From Chromatium okenii (GTDB lineage: Bacteria; Pseudomonadota; Gammaproteobacteria; Chromatiales; Chromatiaceae), in assembly GCF_016583745.1 (NCBI RefSeq), contig NZ_NRRQ01000023.1, positions 1 to 48,489 on the forward strand: 48,489 nucleotides of DNA, given 5' to 3'. The first letter of the stretch is position 1. Every line of letters begins with the position of its first letter. Both the position numbers and the translations under genes were made by a program. Positions 8,418-18,600 of this stretch are shown here, in pieces. The notes beneath the pieces are model-generated. The model was given only the letters and a program-made list of their open reading frames with translations, was not told the DNA's origin and did not search any database.

Positions 8418-9773
8418 ATGAAGCGATTACAACCACACCGTCAGCGGTTTTTGCTCCTCGTGTTGCGCCTGTACCAGATCGTACACACGGAAGGCGTTTG
8501 GCATCTGCTGCGCAAACTCCGCCGCGCCAGCAGTGCGCAGTGGTCAATGACGCGCCAGCCGCGCCCCCAATCGGTTCCCGCCGTTGACCGCCCACTGACC
8601 ACGCAACCCCAAGTGTTGCTCGTCGATCAGCACCTCCCCACGCCCGACCGCGATTCCGGCTCCCTGCGCCAGCTCAATGTCATGCTGACTTTACAAACGC
8701 TTGGGCTGCAAGTGACCTGCGCAGCCGCCAATGTCGCTGCGCCGAGTGCCAGCCATCACTTGCTCGCTGCGCACGGCATCCGCTGCCTGTCACGTCCGGC
8801 GGTACGGTCGCTGGCGCAGCATCTCGCTACCGACGGCGACCGTTATCAACTGGTGATTTTGAGTCGGGCGGATGTCGCCAGCGCCCTGCTGCCCAGCGTG
8901 CGCCAGCACTGCCCACAAGCAAAAATTGTGTTTGATACCGTTGACTTACATTTCCTGCGCGAAGGGCGACTGGCGGAACTCCATCCCCACTGGAGCAATC
9001 GCTGGCTGGCGACGCTGCGCCAACGTCAAGAGCTGGCGCTGGTCGCGGCTGCCGATGCCACGCTGGTCGTTAGCCCGTTAGAACAGGAGCTGGTGCAGGC
9101 ACACTGCCCACACGCGCAGGTGCATCGCGTCTCCAACATTCACCAGATTGAAGGCAGCGCCACGCCGTGTGCCGAGCGTCACGATCTCCTGTTTATCGGT
9201 GGCTTTGCGCACGCGCCCAACGCGGATGCTGTCCGCTGGTTGCTGCGCGACATCATGCCGCTGGTGTGGGCGACGCTGCCGACGCTGCATTGCCATATTA
9301 TTGGTGCCGACCCACCTGCCGACCTGCGGGCGCTGGCGTCAGAACGCGTCAGCATTCATGGGCATGTGCCTGAAGTACAAGCATTTTTTGCGCACTGTCG
9401 GCTGTCCGTTGCACCGCTGCGTTACGGCGCGGGAGTGAAAGGCAAGATCAATCAAAGTCTTGCGCACGGGCTGCCGGTGGTGGCAACGCCGATGGCGGCG
9501 GAAGGGATGTTTTTAATTGATGAAGAATCGGTATTCATTGCAGACACTGCACCCGCTTTTGCTGCCGCAATTGTGCGCTTATACACCGATATGAATAGCT
9601 GGGAACGATTATCGCGCAATGGCATTCGCATTATGGAGCAGCATTTTAGCGTTGCTGCCGCACAGATGGCATTGGGTCAACTGATTAACGAATTGAGAGT
9701 GCCAAATGCTAAAAACGGCAATTTAATCGCTCAACCCAGTTTTTTATCACCACGTCACGGCGAGAGTGAATAA
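8418..9773 (+). CDS. GT4-type glycosyltransferase
   Basis: This 451-residue protein has the two-domain pattern of GT-B glycosyltransferases. The N-terminal Rossmann part starts with VLLVDQHLPTPDRDSGSLRQ near residue 65. The C-terminal nucleotide-sugar domain contains LLFIGGFAHAPNADAVRWLL, SIHGHVPEVQAFFAHCRLSV and PLRYGAGVKGKINQSLAHGL, then PVVATPMAAEGM. The family moves a sugar from a nucleotide donor onto a glycan or lipid; donor and acceptor cannot be read here. It opens a three-gene polysaccharide cluster, and its stop overlaps the next start by one base. The first 50 residues are Arg-rich and not part of the fold. Confidence 0.85.
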   Translation: MKRLQPHRQRFLLLVLRLYQIVHTEGVWHLLRKLRRASSAQWSMTRQPRPQSVPAVDRPLTTQPQVLLVDQHLPTPDRDSGSLRQLNVMLTLQTLGLQVTCAAANVAAPSASHHLLAAHGIRCLSRPAVRSLAQHLATDGDRYQLVILSRADVASALLPSVRQHCPQAKIVFDTVDLHFLREGRLAELHPHWSNRWLATLRQRQELALVAAADATLVVSPLEQELVQAHCPHAQVHRVSNIHQIEGSATPCAERHDLLFIGGFAHAPNADAVRWLLRDIMPLVWATLPTLHCHIIGADPPADLRALASERVSIHGHVPEVQAFFAHCRLSVAPLRYGAGVKGKINQSLAHGLPVVATPMAAEGMFLIDEESVFIADTAPAFAAAIVRLYTDMNSWERLSRNGIRIMEQHFSVAAAQMALGQLINELRVPNAKNGNLIAQPSFLSPRHGESE

Positions 9774-10261
9774 TGATTGAGATTGCACCCACTGCGCAGG
9801 TTTCACCGCTTGCTGATCTTGAAGATTCAGTGAGAGGCAGCGCAATTGTTATTGGCGCACACAGCAGTATTGACAGCTTTGTTAAAATTAAACCAGCGGG
9901 CGGCAGCGGTGATCTGATTATAGGTGAATACGTTAATATCAACTCAGGATGCGTGTTGTATACAGGCAATGGAATTCAGATTGGTAATCACGTTGCAATT
10001 GCTGCAAATTGCACTTTTGCACCAGTCAATCACGCTTATTCTGATCGAAATCAATTGATTCGTCAGCAAGGATTTTTGCCCAGTAAAGGCGGAGTTCTCA
10101 TTGAAGATGATGTTTGGATTGGCGCAAATTGCGTATTACTTGATGGCGCAATTTTGAGACGCGGCTGCGTGTTGGGTGCTGGTTCTATCGTGCGCGGAGA
10201 ATTAAATGCTTACACGGTTTATGCTGGCGCACCGTTGCGCCCAATTGGCAAGCGCACCTAA
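9773..10261 (+). CDS. Left-handed beta-helix (hexapeptide-repeat) acyltransferase
   Basis: The 162-residue protein is built of hexapeptide repeats ([LIV]-G-x-x-x-x), visible in IGEYVNINSGCVLYTGNG, IGNHVAIAANCTF and IEDDVWIGANCVLLDGA, then VLGAGSIVRG. A conserved PVNHAY His segment is typical of the WcaF/Maa/VatB-like O-acetyltransferases, which use acetyl-CoA to modify sugars. It lies between two glycosyltransferases and its ATG overlaps the preceding stop (TAATG), so it probably acetylates a sugar of the same surface polysaccharide. The substrate is not known. Confidence 0.85.
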   Translation: MIEIAPTAQVSPLADLEDSVRGSAIVIGAHSSIDSFVKIKPAGGSGDLIIGEYVNINSGCVLYTGNGIQIGNHVAIAANCTFAPVNHAYSDRNQLIRQQGFLPSKGGVLIEDDVWIGANCVLLDGAILRRGCVLGAGSIVRGELNAYTVYAGAPLRPIGKRT

Positions 10262-10291
10262 CGCACAATTGTATTGAATTAGAAACTAAAA

Positions 10292-11203
10292 ATGTTCCCT
10301 CATTCCAAGCCACACCAACTCAGCATTTTAATTGTCAATTACAACGGCGGTGAATTACTAACTGCGTGCGTTGCCTCGGCGTTAAATACTGAGTTACCGC
10401 TAGAAATTTTGCTTGGTGATAACGGCTCCACTGATGACAGTCTGCATTTTTTGCGCCGTAGTTATGGCGATAACCCGCACTTAACTATTATTGAAAATGG
10501 CAGCAATTTAGGTTTTGCAGCAGCGCATAATCGCTTAATTCAACACGCCACTGCGCCCTTGCTATTATTATTAAATCCTGATTGTTTGATTGCGCCCGGC
10601 ACGTTGGAACAATTACTCAGTTTTGCAAATGCTACTCCCGATGCGGGCATGATCGGCGGCATCGTCCGCGATCCTGACGGGCGCGAACAAGTCGCCAGTC
10701 GGCGCGTGATTCCTGATCCTTGGATTGGTTTGGTGCAGGTGTTGCGGCTTGAACGCTGGCTGCCGGAGACGACGCGCCCGTTTCGTTTGAATCTGACCGC
10801 GCAACCACTGCCGACGCAACCGCAGCGGGTGGCGGCAATTTCGGGAGCGGCGATGTTGGTGCGGCGGACGGCGCTGGACACCATTGGACTGCTTGATGAG
10901 GGTTACTTTTTGCACTGCGAGGATTTGGATTGGTTTGTCCGTTGCAGTCGCGCCAACTGGGGAATTTATCTCGTGCCGACCGCGACTTTCATTCACCACA
11001 AAGGGCATTGCAGCAAGGCGCGTCCGCTGCGGGTGGAATGGCACAAGCATCGTGGCATGGCGCGATTTTTCCGCAAATTCCAACAAGATGAACATTCGCT
11101 GCCGTTTAATCTGTTGGTTTTATTCGGGATTTGGAGTCACTTTATTCTAAGCGTCAGCCGCAGCAGCCTGCACCAACTTTGGCAGCGCATCCGCCAGCGT
11201 TGA
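10292..11203 (+). CDS. GT2-family glycosyltransferase (rhamnosyltransferase-like)
   Basis: The 303-residue protein has the GT-A nucleotide-binding start LSILIVNYNGGELLTACVAS, followed by LLGDNGSTDDSLHFL and the metal-binding region LLLLNPDCLIAPGTLEQLL. A later LLDEGYFLHCEDLDWFVRC segment matches the WbbL-type subgroup, whose members often add rhamnose to O-antigen or galactan. It closes the cluster that starts at 8418 and runs tail to tail with mlaA 23 bases away. The actual sugar is not determined. Confidence 0.88.
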   Translation: MFPHSKPHQLSILIVNYNGGELLTACVASALNTELPLEILLGDNGSTDDSLHFLRRSYGDNPHLTIIENGSNLGFAAAHNRLIQHATAPLLLLLNPDCLIAPGTLEQLLSFANATPDAGMIGGIVRDPDGREQVASRRVIPDPWIGLVQVLRLERWLPETTRPFRLNLTAQPLPTQPQRVAAISGAAMLVRRTALDTIGLLDEGYFLHCEDLDWFVRCSRANWGIYLVPTATFIHHKGHCSKARPLRVEWHKHRGMARFFRKFQQDEHSLPFNLLVLFGIWSHFILSVSRSSLHQLWQRIRQR

Positions 11204-11226
11204 GTCGTGAACAGGCGCGACGCAAT

Positions 11227-11979
11227 TTATTTTTTACCTTCAAAATCAACTTCATCCCAAAAATCATCCTTGCCTTCCACTGCCGGCGGATTGCCGTCGT
11301 GAACCAGACTCAGGCGGCGCTGGAGATAGGTGTCGCGCCAAAAGCTATAGGTGTCGATGGCGGCATCATCCATAATCTCGCCCGCAGCGAGATAATCCGC
11401 CCGCCGATCAATGATTTGTGTGCCGAGCAGCCCGGCGTGGAGCGGCTCATTTTTAATCTGCGTCAGCGGATCGGTCATAATGTCGCCCGCCCAGCCGACG
11501 GTGTCGCGGACGCTGCTGGGGCCAAGAATCGGCAGCACGACGTAAGCGCCTGATCCTAAACCCCAATATCCGAGCGTTTGCCCGAAATCTTCTTTATAAC
11601 TGGGCAAGCCGAGGTTGGTGGCGACATCAAACAAGCCGAGTGCGCCGACGGTGGAATTGATGACCACCCGTCCGACATCGCTGCCAGCGCGGGACATTTT
11701 GAATTGCAACAAGTTATTCACCGCCGAGGTCACATCCGCGAGGTTGTAAAAGAAGTTGCTGATGCTGCGATCAAGCGGTTCTGGCGTCACGGCGCGATAG
11801 CCTTTCGCCAGCGGTTTCAAAAAGGCGTTATCAAAGTCGGTATTGAACCGGAACAAGGCGCGATTGAATGGTTCCAACGGGTCGCGGGGGTCAGGTGGGC
11901 GCTTGGAAACGGTCGCGCAGCCGCTGATGATCAGCACTGCACTGAGTGCTCCTAACCAGTGCCAACGGAATGCGTCCAT
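11227..11979 (-). CDS. mlaA: MlaA/VacJ outer-membrane lipoprotein
   Basis: MlaA sits in the outer membrane and removes misplaced phospholipids from its outer leaflet, passing them to the Mla pathway. The N-terminal signal ends in a lipobox, LIISGC, with the lipidated Cys at residue 21 from the ATG at 11979. The mature protein shows the family core DPLEPFNRALFRFN, then the VGALGLFDVATNLGL and FGQTLGYWGLGSGAYVVLP stretches and SSVRDTVGW. Length (250 residues) is normal. The other mla genes are not nearby. An in-frame ATG four codons upstream is also possible. Confidence 0.95.
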   Translation of the reverse strand: MDAFRWHWLGALSAVLIISGCATVSKRPPDPRDPLEPFNRALFRFNTDFDNAFLKPLAKGYRAVTPEPLDRSISNFFYNLADVTSAVNNLLQFKMSRAGSDVGRVVINSTVGALGLFDVATNLGLPSYKEDFGQTLGYWGLGSGAYVVLPILGPSSVRDTVGWAGDIMTDPLTQIKNEPLHAGLLGTQIIDRRADYLAAGEIMDDAAIDTYSFWRDTYLQRRLSLVHDGNPPAVEGKDDFWDEVDFEGKK

Positions 11980-12114
11980 TATCTTTATCACTTTTTAGTC
12001 ATTGATTGCGGCGTTGTGTGGAATCCTATCACAGCGTAAATCTTGATCGCAGTTGCGCCCCCCAAAGATGCCACAATGTTTGGCATTCATCGCTGTCGCC
12101 CGTATCCTGTCCAA

Positions 12115-12792
12115 ATGAACGCAAAAGAATCAAATTTAAGTGGTATCGCGCAGCGCTTTCGTGGCTTTCTGCCGGTAGTGGTGGATGTCGAAACCGCTGG
12201 TTTTGACGCCCAACGTCATGCGCTGTTAGAAATTGCAGCGATCATCATCCGCATGACACCAGACGGTCATTTAGAACCATCAGCGCCGCTGGCATGTCAT
12301 GTGTTGCCGTTTGTTGGCGCAGAAATTGACCCCCGCGCCTTGGCATTTAATCGTATTGATCCCGATCATCCGTTTCGGGATGCGATCTCCGAACAGGATG
12401 CGCTCCAGCGGGTGCTGCTGCCCATTCGTAAAGCAGTCAAAGCAACCGGTTGTAATCGCGCCATTCTGGTTGGTCACAACGCGCATTTTGATTTGGGTTT
12501 TGTCAAAGCGGCAGTCGAACGCACCGGATTTAAAGAAAATCCATTTCATGCGTTTAGCGTTTTCGATACGGTGACACTCGGCGGCTTGGTGTTTGGACAA
12601 ACGGTGCTGGCGCGGACGGCAATGGCGGCGGGATTGTATTGGCAACACAGCGCCGCGCATTCCGCAGTGTATGACGCCGAACAAACTGCGCGGTTGTTTT
12701 GCACCATTGTGAATCGCTGGCATGATCTTGATCCAGTGCATTTTTGGAATGCAAATGCCGATGAATCTCGCTTTACGGAGAATGCAGAGTGA
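12115..12792 (+). CDS. rnt: Ribonuclease T
   Basis: RNase T is a 3'-to-5' exoribonuclease that trims the CCA ends of tRNA and other stable RNAs. All DEDDh exonuclease motifs are present: [10 protein letters not shown] near the start, [13 protein letters not shown] in the middle and [13 protein letters not shown] near the C-terminus. I place the start at 12115 because [15 protein letters not shown] should lie about 15 residues in, as in other RNase T proteins. In-frame ATGs at 12043 and 12076 would add an unrelated leader. The ribosome-binding site is weak for every choice. Length is about 225 residues. Confidence 0.92.
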   Translation: MNAKESNLSGIAQRFRGFLPVVVDVETAGFDAQRHALLEIAAIIIRMTPDGHLEPSAPLACHVLPFVGAEIDPRALAFNRIDPDHPFRDAISEQDALQRVLLPIRKAVKATGCNRAILVGHNAHFDLGFVKAAVERTGFKENPFHAFSVFDTVTLGGLVFGQTVLARTAMAAGLYWQHSAAHSAVYDAEQTARLFCTIVNRWHDLDPVHFWNANADESRFTENAE

Positions 12793-12879
12793 CACTGCTG
12801 CATTAACGTTTTGCCCGCAATTCTGTAAATTATCTGGCTGAATGCAATCACAACTTTAACTGCTCTTTGAAGGTGAGCA

Positions 12880-14652
12880 ATGGGCTTATTTATTTCTCGT
12901 ATCGTTCCGTTTTTATTATTGGCAATCATGCCGCTGTGGGCGCAATCCTCAACCTTATTCAATAACACCTTGGAAGCATTGCGCGATACCAAAACGGTCG
13001 CATTGGACGGCGTGCCATTGTTGTCCGGGCGGTTATTGGCGGAGTTTTATGCGCAGCGCGGCAATGCGTTGGTGTGGACACAACCGGCGCAGATCGCACG
13101 GTTACAGCAAGTGGTGCGCGACAGTCGCGCCGAAGGCTTTGATCCGCAAGATTTTCATGCCGCCACGCTGCGAACGTTGAGCGCACCTGAGGCGTTGACC
13201 ACGTTGACGCCAGCGGCGCGGATCGCTGCTGACCTCAAGCTGAGTGATGCGCTGCTGCGCTATGTTCACCACACCCGCTTTGGCAAGCTCGAGCCGACCG
13301 AGGTTGATCCCAAATTCAATGACCGCGATCCGGTACCCGCCAGCCAATTGCTGGACGACATGCGCGGCGCGGTGGATGCGCCTGATTTACAGCACTTTTT
13401 GGCGACGCGGTTTCAACATCCGTTTTGGTACACGGCGTTAAAAAACGCGCTGGCGCAGTTCATTTCCCCGGCGGAATTAGCCGACCTGCCGCCGTTGCCG
13501 ACTGGCGGCAAATTGGTCAAAGGCAACCGTGACCCGCGCATTCCGCTGCTGCGGGAGCGGCTGCGGGTGCTCAACGGTCAGTTCATCACGCCGACGGCGC
13601 TGCCCCTGCCGGATGCCGATTTATATGACGCGGCGCTCCACGCCGAGGTGGTTGCGTTTCAGGAGCGGCTGGGATTGTTTCCAGACGGCATCATCGGCCC
13701 GTCCACGCTGGCGGCGCTAAATCAAGCTGGCGATCCGGTGAAAGCGGAGAAAGTGCGGCTCAATTTGGAACGGATGCGCTGGTTATTCAATGATTTAGCG
13801 GCGGATTATGTGTTTGTCGATGTCGCCAATTATCAGGCGCACGTTGTCCGCGCTGGCGCGATTGCGTGGAGCACGCGGGTGATCGTGGGGGCGCAGGATT
13901 CGCCGACGCCGATGTTCCGCGATTTGATGAATCACGTCGTGCTCAATCCGACGTGGACGGTGCCGATCTCGATTCAAAAAACGATGGGGCGGGTGTCGGG
14001 GCATTACACGGTGGTGGATCGCCAAACGGGGCGCAAATTCAGCGGCGGTAATGTCAGCAATTACAAACGCTATCGCGTGGTGCAGCAGCCGGGCCCGAAG
14101 AATGCGTTGGGGCGCGTCAAGTTTATGTTTCCCAATCGTCACTCCGTCTATCTGCATGATACGCCAAATAAAAATCTGTTTGGACGCGGCAGTCGGGCGC
14201 TGAGTCATGGCTGTGTGCGGGTGCAAAATCCGCTCAAGTTGGCGGAGATTTTATTGGCGGAATCTGGCTGGGATCGTGGGCGCATCGATCAGGTGCTCAG
14301 TGGCAACAAAACGCGCTATGTCAATCTGCAAACGGGTTTGCCGGTGCTGCTGTATTACCTGACCGCGTTTGCCAACGATGAAGGCAAGGTGACATTTCGC
14401 CCCGATATTTATGGGCGCGATCAGCGGGTGACGGAGCTGCTGGCGCAGCCAGTGCTGAGTGCGCGGATTGCGTTTCCAGAAGCGACGCCGCTGTTGCCGG
14501 CGGCGGTGCCAGCGCCAGTTGATGAGGAGTTGGATGAAGAACCGATGCCTGATGAAGCGCCTGATCCCAACGCGGCACCTGCACCCAGTGCGCCGCCGTT
14601 ACAAGCTGCGGTGCAATTGACGCAGGCAGATTTGCAGCTGCTGCGAGACTAA
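12880..14652 (+). CDS. ldtD: YcbB/LdtD-type L,D-transpeptidase
   Basis: The 590-residue exported enzyme makes 3-3 (mDap-mDap) cross-links in peptidoglycan. A signal peptide covers about residues 1-23 (IVPFLLLAIMPLWAQS). An N-terminal scaffold region follows, then a peptidoglycan-binding domain around 250-285 (VAFQERLGLFPDGIIGPSTL). The YkuD catalytic domain has HDTPNKNLFGRGSRALSHGC and its nucleophilic Cys near residue 445 in SHGCVRVQNP. The C-terminus is a Pro/Ala/Glu-rich tail. Its stop codon overlaps the stop of the convergent nrdG by four bases. Confidence 0.93.
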   Translation: MGLFISRIVPFLLLAIMPLWAQSSTLFNNTLEALRDTKTVALDGVPLLSGRLLAEFYAQRGNALVWTQPAQIARLQQVVRDSRAEGFDPQDFHAATLRTLSAPEALTTLTPAARIAADLKLSDALLRYVHHTRFGKLEPTEVDPKFNDRDPVPASQLLDDMRGAVDAPDLQHFLATRFQHPFWYTALKNALAQFISPAELADLPPLPTGGKLVKGNRDPRIPLLRERLRVLNGQFITPTALPLPDADLYDAALHAEVVAFQERLGLFPDGIIGPSTLAALNQAGDPVKAEKVRLNLERMRWLFNDLAADYVFVDVANYQAHVVRAGAIAWSTRVIVGAQDSPTPMFRDLMNHVVLNPTWTVPISIQKTMGRVSGHYTVVDRQTGRKFSGGNVSNYKRYRVVQQPGPKNALGRVKFMFPNRHSVYLHDTPNKNLFGRGSRALSHGCVRVQNPLKLAEILLAESGWDRGRIDQVLSGNKTRYVNLQTGLPVLLYYLTAFANDEGKVTFRPDIYGRDQRVTELLAQPVLSARIAFPEATPLLPAAVPAPVDEELDEEPMPDEAPDPNAAPAPSAPPLQAAVQLTQADLQLLRD

Positions 14653-15401
14653 ATCCCGCGAGTGGTGAAATGCGTAAAACGCCCGCTGTCAAGGTGGGCG
14701 GTGAAGGTGGCGAGGGCTGGCGGCGTGCTGAGGTGCGGATCAAGGGCATGAATTGTGTCGCAGGCTTGCAGCGCAAAATGTGTCACACCTGCATCAGCCA
14801 GTGTCTGCGCCAACTGCGCAACTTCCGCTGGCGTCCAGCCGGGCATGATGGTGGTGCGCACTTCCACTGCAATTTCCGCTTCCAGTAACAACGCCAAACT
14901 GTCCCACGCCGGAGTGCCGGAGCCGACCACGCCAGTAATCGCTGGATAGTCCAGCGGCAAGGCTTTGATGTCCAAACCGACCCAATCGAGCAGCGGTAAC
15001 AACTGCCGCAAGCGGTCGGGATACGCGCCGTTAGTGTGCAATCCAACTTTGAAACCCAGCTCCCGCACTTCCGTCATCGCTGCCGCGAGCGCGTGTTGGG
15101 TCGTTGGTTCCCCGCCGCTAAACACGACTGCATCCAGTAAATTTTGCCGTTGCTTGAGAAACGCGAGAATCGTTGCCCACGACCACGCGGTCACGGCATC
15201 GGGATCAAGTAACGCGGGATTGTGGCAATAACGACAGCGCCACGCGCAGCCTTGGCAAAAGATCACCGCAGCTAATTCGCCGGGGTAATCAATGGTGGTG
15301 AGGCGAGTCAACCCGCCGATCCGCAGGGCGGCGGCGGTGATTGGAGTGGAGGTCGGTGCTTGCCCGAGGTCTAGCGATGCGCAGGTGGTAATGGTGTGCA
15401 T
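14649..15401 (-). CDS. nrdG: Anaerobic ribonucleotide reductase activating protein (radical SAM)
   Basis: NrdG uses a 4Fe-4S cluster and SAM to generate the glycyl radical on class III ribonucleotide reductase. The cluster motif CxxxCxxC is visible in CQGCAWRCRYCHNPALL near residue 55, followed by VVFSGGEPTTQ. The start at 15401 (MHTITTCASLDLG) gives a 250-residue protein with GLTRLTTIDYPGELAAVIF just ahead of the cluster site. An upstream in-frame ATG would run into the preceding small gene. It is the last gene of the nrdD operon, 34 bases after the glycyl-radical gene. Proteins of this subgroup are often slightly longer than E. coli NrdG. Confidence 0.92.
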   Translation of the reverse strand: MHTITTCASLDLGQAPTSTPITAAALRIGGLTRLTTIDYPGELAAVIFCQGCAWRCRYCHNPALLDPDAVTAWSWATILAFLKQRQNLLDAVVFSGGEPTTQHALAAAMTEVRELGFKVGLHTNGAYPDRLRQLLPLLDWVGLDIKALPLDYPAITGVVGSGTPAWDSLALLLEAEIAVEVRTTIMPGWTPAEVAQLAQTLADAGVTHFALQACDTIHALDPHLSTPPALATFTAHLDSGRFTHFTTRGI

Positions 15402-15435
15402 GACATGACTTGGATGGCCGACGCAACGCGGGGCT

Positions 15436-15627
15436 TTACGCCGCGAGTTGCGCAAACTGCTGCTGCGCCCGTTGCGGATGTTCGGAGAAATAGCAGCGTT
15501 CGGCATGTTCGGCGCGTTTGCCGTTATTAAATGCCGACACCGGGCGGTGATAACCCATCACGCGAGTCCAGACTTCACACGCGGTGCGTTCTTCGGATTT
15601 GAGTTCGATGGTATTGGTTTGAGTCAC
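15436..15627 (-). CDS. Stand-alone glycyl-radical domain of anaerobic ribonucleotide reductase
   Basis: This 63-residue gene encodes what is normally the C-terminal tip of NrdD. The peptide contains CEVWTRVMGYHRPVSAFNNG, in which RVxGY is the glycyl-radical site (Gly near residue 25). The GTG start at 15627 is preceded by TAGGAG with good spacing, and this ribosome-binding site includes the TAG stop of the large nrdD gene, so translation is probably coupled. The reading frame differs from that of nrdD. The large chain ends after its zinc-ribbon cysteines and has no glycyl-radical motif. The enzyme must therefore assemble from two chains, unless the two are joined by a frameshift, for which I see no signal. 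Confidence 0.88.
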   Translation of the reverse strand: MTQTNTIELKSEERTACEVWTRVMGYHRPVSAFNNGKRAEHAERCYFSEHPQRAQQQFAQLAA

Positions 15628-15637
15628 GATGGGTCTC

Positions 15638-18600
15638 CTACGAGGTTGATGATCCAGTTTTAGCGGCACCAATCGGCACTGCGAGGTCGAGCCGGGGTGT
15701 GGCGCGATTATGTTCTGCCTGTTTGCGGGCGATGAGTTCTTGATCGCACAGCGGGCAAAAATGATGTTCACCGGCGATGTAGCCGTGTTTAGGACAAATT
15801 GAAAACACTGGCGTCACCGTGACATACGGCAAACGGAAATTTTCTAAAGCGCGTCGCACCAGTCGTTTACAAGCATCTGCCGAAGACAATTGCTCACTCA
15901 TATACAAATGCAACACGGTGCCGCCGGTATATTTACTTTGCAGCGTTTCCTGCATTTCTAAGGCTTCAAACGGGTCATCGGTATATCCAACCGGTAATTG
16001 TGAGCTATTGGTGTAATAAGGCGATTCTTGAGTGCCGGCTTGAATGATATTAGGAAACCGTTTTTGATCTTCACGGGCAAAACGATAGGTTGTTCCTTCA
16101 GCTGGAGTTGCTTCAAGGTTATACATACTGCCGGTCAATTCTTGAAATTCGATCATTCTCGAACGCACATGATCTAGCAGGCGACACGCCAGTTGATGAC
16201 CACGCACCGTCGTAATGTCTTCCGCATCTTGGGTAAAGTTGCGGATCATTTCATTCACACCATTCACGCCAATGGTTGAAAAATGATTGCGCAACGTCCC
16301 TAAATAACGTTTGGTATAAGGAAATAATCCTGAATCCATGTGACGCTGAATTAACTTGCGCTTGATTTCCAAACTATTCCGCGCCAATTCCATCAGCGTA
16401 TCTAACCGCGCCAATAATCCGCGTTCATCACCGCGATGCGTAAATCCGAGCCGCGCACAGTTAATCGTGACCACGCCTAGCGAACCCGTTTGTTCTGCCG
16501 AACCAAATAAACCATTCCCGCGTTTTAGTAATTCAGAAACATCTAAACGCAGCCGACAACACATTGACCGCACCATGTGTGGGTCCATATCAGAACTGAC
16601 GAAGTTGGAAAAATAGGGCAACCCGTACTTTGCAGTCATTCCGAATAACAAATCAGTATTTTTTCCTTCCCAAGGAAAATCAGAAGTAATGTTATATGTT
16701 GGAATTGGAAAAGTAAAAATACGACCTTTGGCATCGCCCTCAGTCATTACTTCAATATAAGCGCGGTTGATTAAATCCATTTCCGCTTGCAGCTCGCCAT
16801 AAGTAAATGGCTGCTCTACGCCTGCAATGACGGGAACCTGATTGCGCAAATCTTCTGGACACACCCAATCAAAAGTTAAATTAGTAAAGGGCGTATTGCC
16901 GGTAATAAAGGTTTTTCCGTGTCGCCGCGCTACAAATGTACCGTTGCGCGTTGTAGGACACCATACTTTTCCTTTATAAGGACGGCGAGTAATTAACTGA
17001 ATATACGTTTCACGGTTACGGATGATATTAAGTACATGCACACCGGAATCTTTACGCGTATAGACGGTGCTGCCATAACCAGCAAGAACGCATAATTCTT
17101 GTAACACATCGAGGTTCGCTTGATTATTGGTATAAATACGAATGCGACCATTCTCCTCGATATGGCCATCACCTTTAACATAAGTCTCTAAAAACAAGCG
17201 AATTTGCCGCACAGATAGCGTGCGAATGAAGTCTGGAACACATTTACTGTCCAGATAACTAAGAATAAAGTTGCTTGCATCCTTATTTAAGCGATAACGA
17301 CATACTGGATAATTAGCATAGGTTCCGGTATGTTCGTATTCGTGCCAGCTTAAATTAAGGTCTTGTAACAGCCACTCAATTTCAGCGGTGTTCTTTTGAT
17401 TTCCCGTTGATTGATACAAACTGACACGCCGCCGTCCGCCGCTAAAATCAAAGTTGCCTTCAGCAACGATCCAAGCAATCAGCATCACAAGGCTGTCGTC
17501 AATTTCATGTGTCGCCGCAGTTTCCCAAGCATTCGGAATCACGATTGGCGATTTTAATTGCGCAACGGTTTCAATATCTTCTAAAACCCAACGGCTCTCT
17601 GAATTAAACACTTTGCGCAGTACTTTGTGACCGGGCGTAATCCATTGTTCTTGGGTGCGATTGCGCAGCACATACATCTCACCATCAAAATCATAAGATT
17701 TCAGTGCCAGCGGTTCGAGATATTCCAAACAGTTGTTATGCCAATCAAAGGTTGCAATCCGCTCTCCTACTGTGATTTGGTCGTAGCGTTTCCAGCCATG
17801 TTCAGTTAAACATTCAGTTTCTTCATCAACACATTGGCACCCCCACCGCGAGGGAACATTCAAATTATAAATCAATTCCTGAATCGCTTGTTTTACCTGC
17901 GTATAATTCAAACCATCCACCCGTACAAAGGGTGCCATATAAGTATCAAAGCTCGAAAAGGCTTGCGCACCAGCCCATTCATTTTGCAATGTGCCGAGAA
18001 AATTAACGATTTGTCCAACTGCTGAAGACATGTGTTTAGGCGGATCGGCTTCAACTTTACCGGGGACGCCATTGAGACCTTCATTTAATAAAGTACGCAA
18101 TGACCAACCTGCGCAATTATGAACGAACACCCCATCCGCTAAAGCAAAGTTTTCGTAGTCCTCAACAGTCAAACAATACACATCTTCTTGCCCAATCAAT
18201 TGCGGAGCGCAGCGGACGGTATGATTATAAAAACGTCCGTCCGAATCTCTTGCGCGGGTTTTAGCAAACTGAGAAATTGTTTCTCTTTTACTGTCGCTGC
18301 GGTTGTATTCATTGAGTCGAGCGGTTTGCGCTGCACGCCAAACCTGACCGCTTGTTGTTGCGCACAGTTCCATACGTCGATGGTCAGCATCATCCATCAC
18401 GCGCAAATTTTCAGGACGGTTATCTGTTTTATTGCCGTTGATATGATGAACAGATTTTCCAGTTAAATCACCGTAATAACTGGATGCAATAATGCGGTGA
18501 ACATATTCGCGTAACTTTAGTTTTGCATCTGACAGTCGTAAATAACCAGAACCAATCTGGCTTACATAAAGCGGAGAGAGTGAATCATCTTGACGCAAAG

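Noticed and set aside
15436-15771. Longer version of the glycyl-radical gene beginning at 15771
   Set aside because: The extra 48 residues overlap the nrdD zinc ribbon in another frame and look random; the GTG at 15627 has a clear ribosome-binding site.
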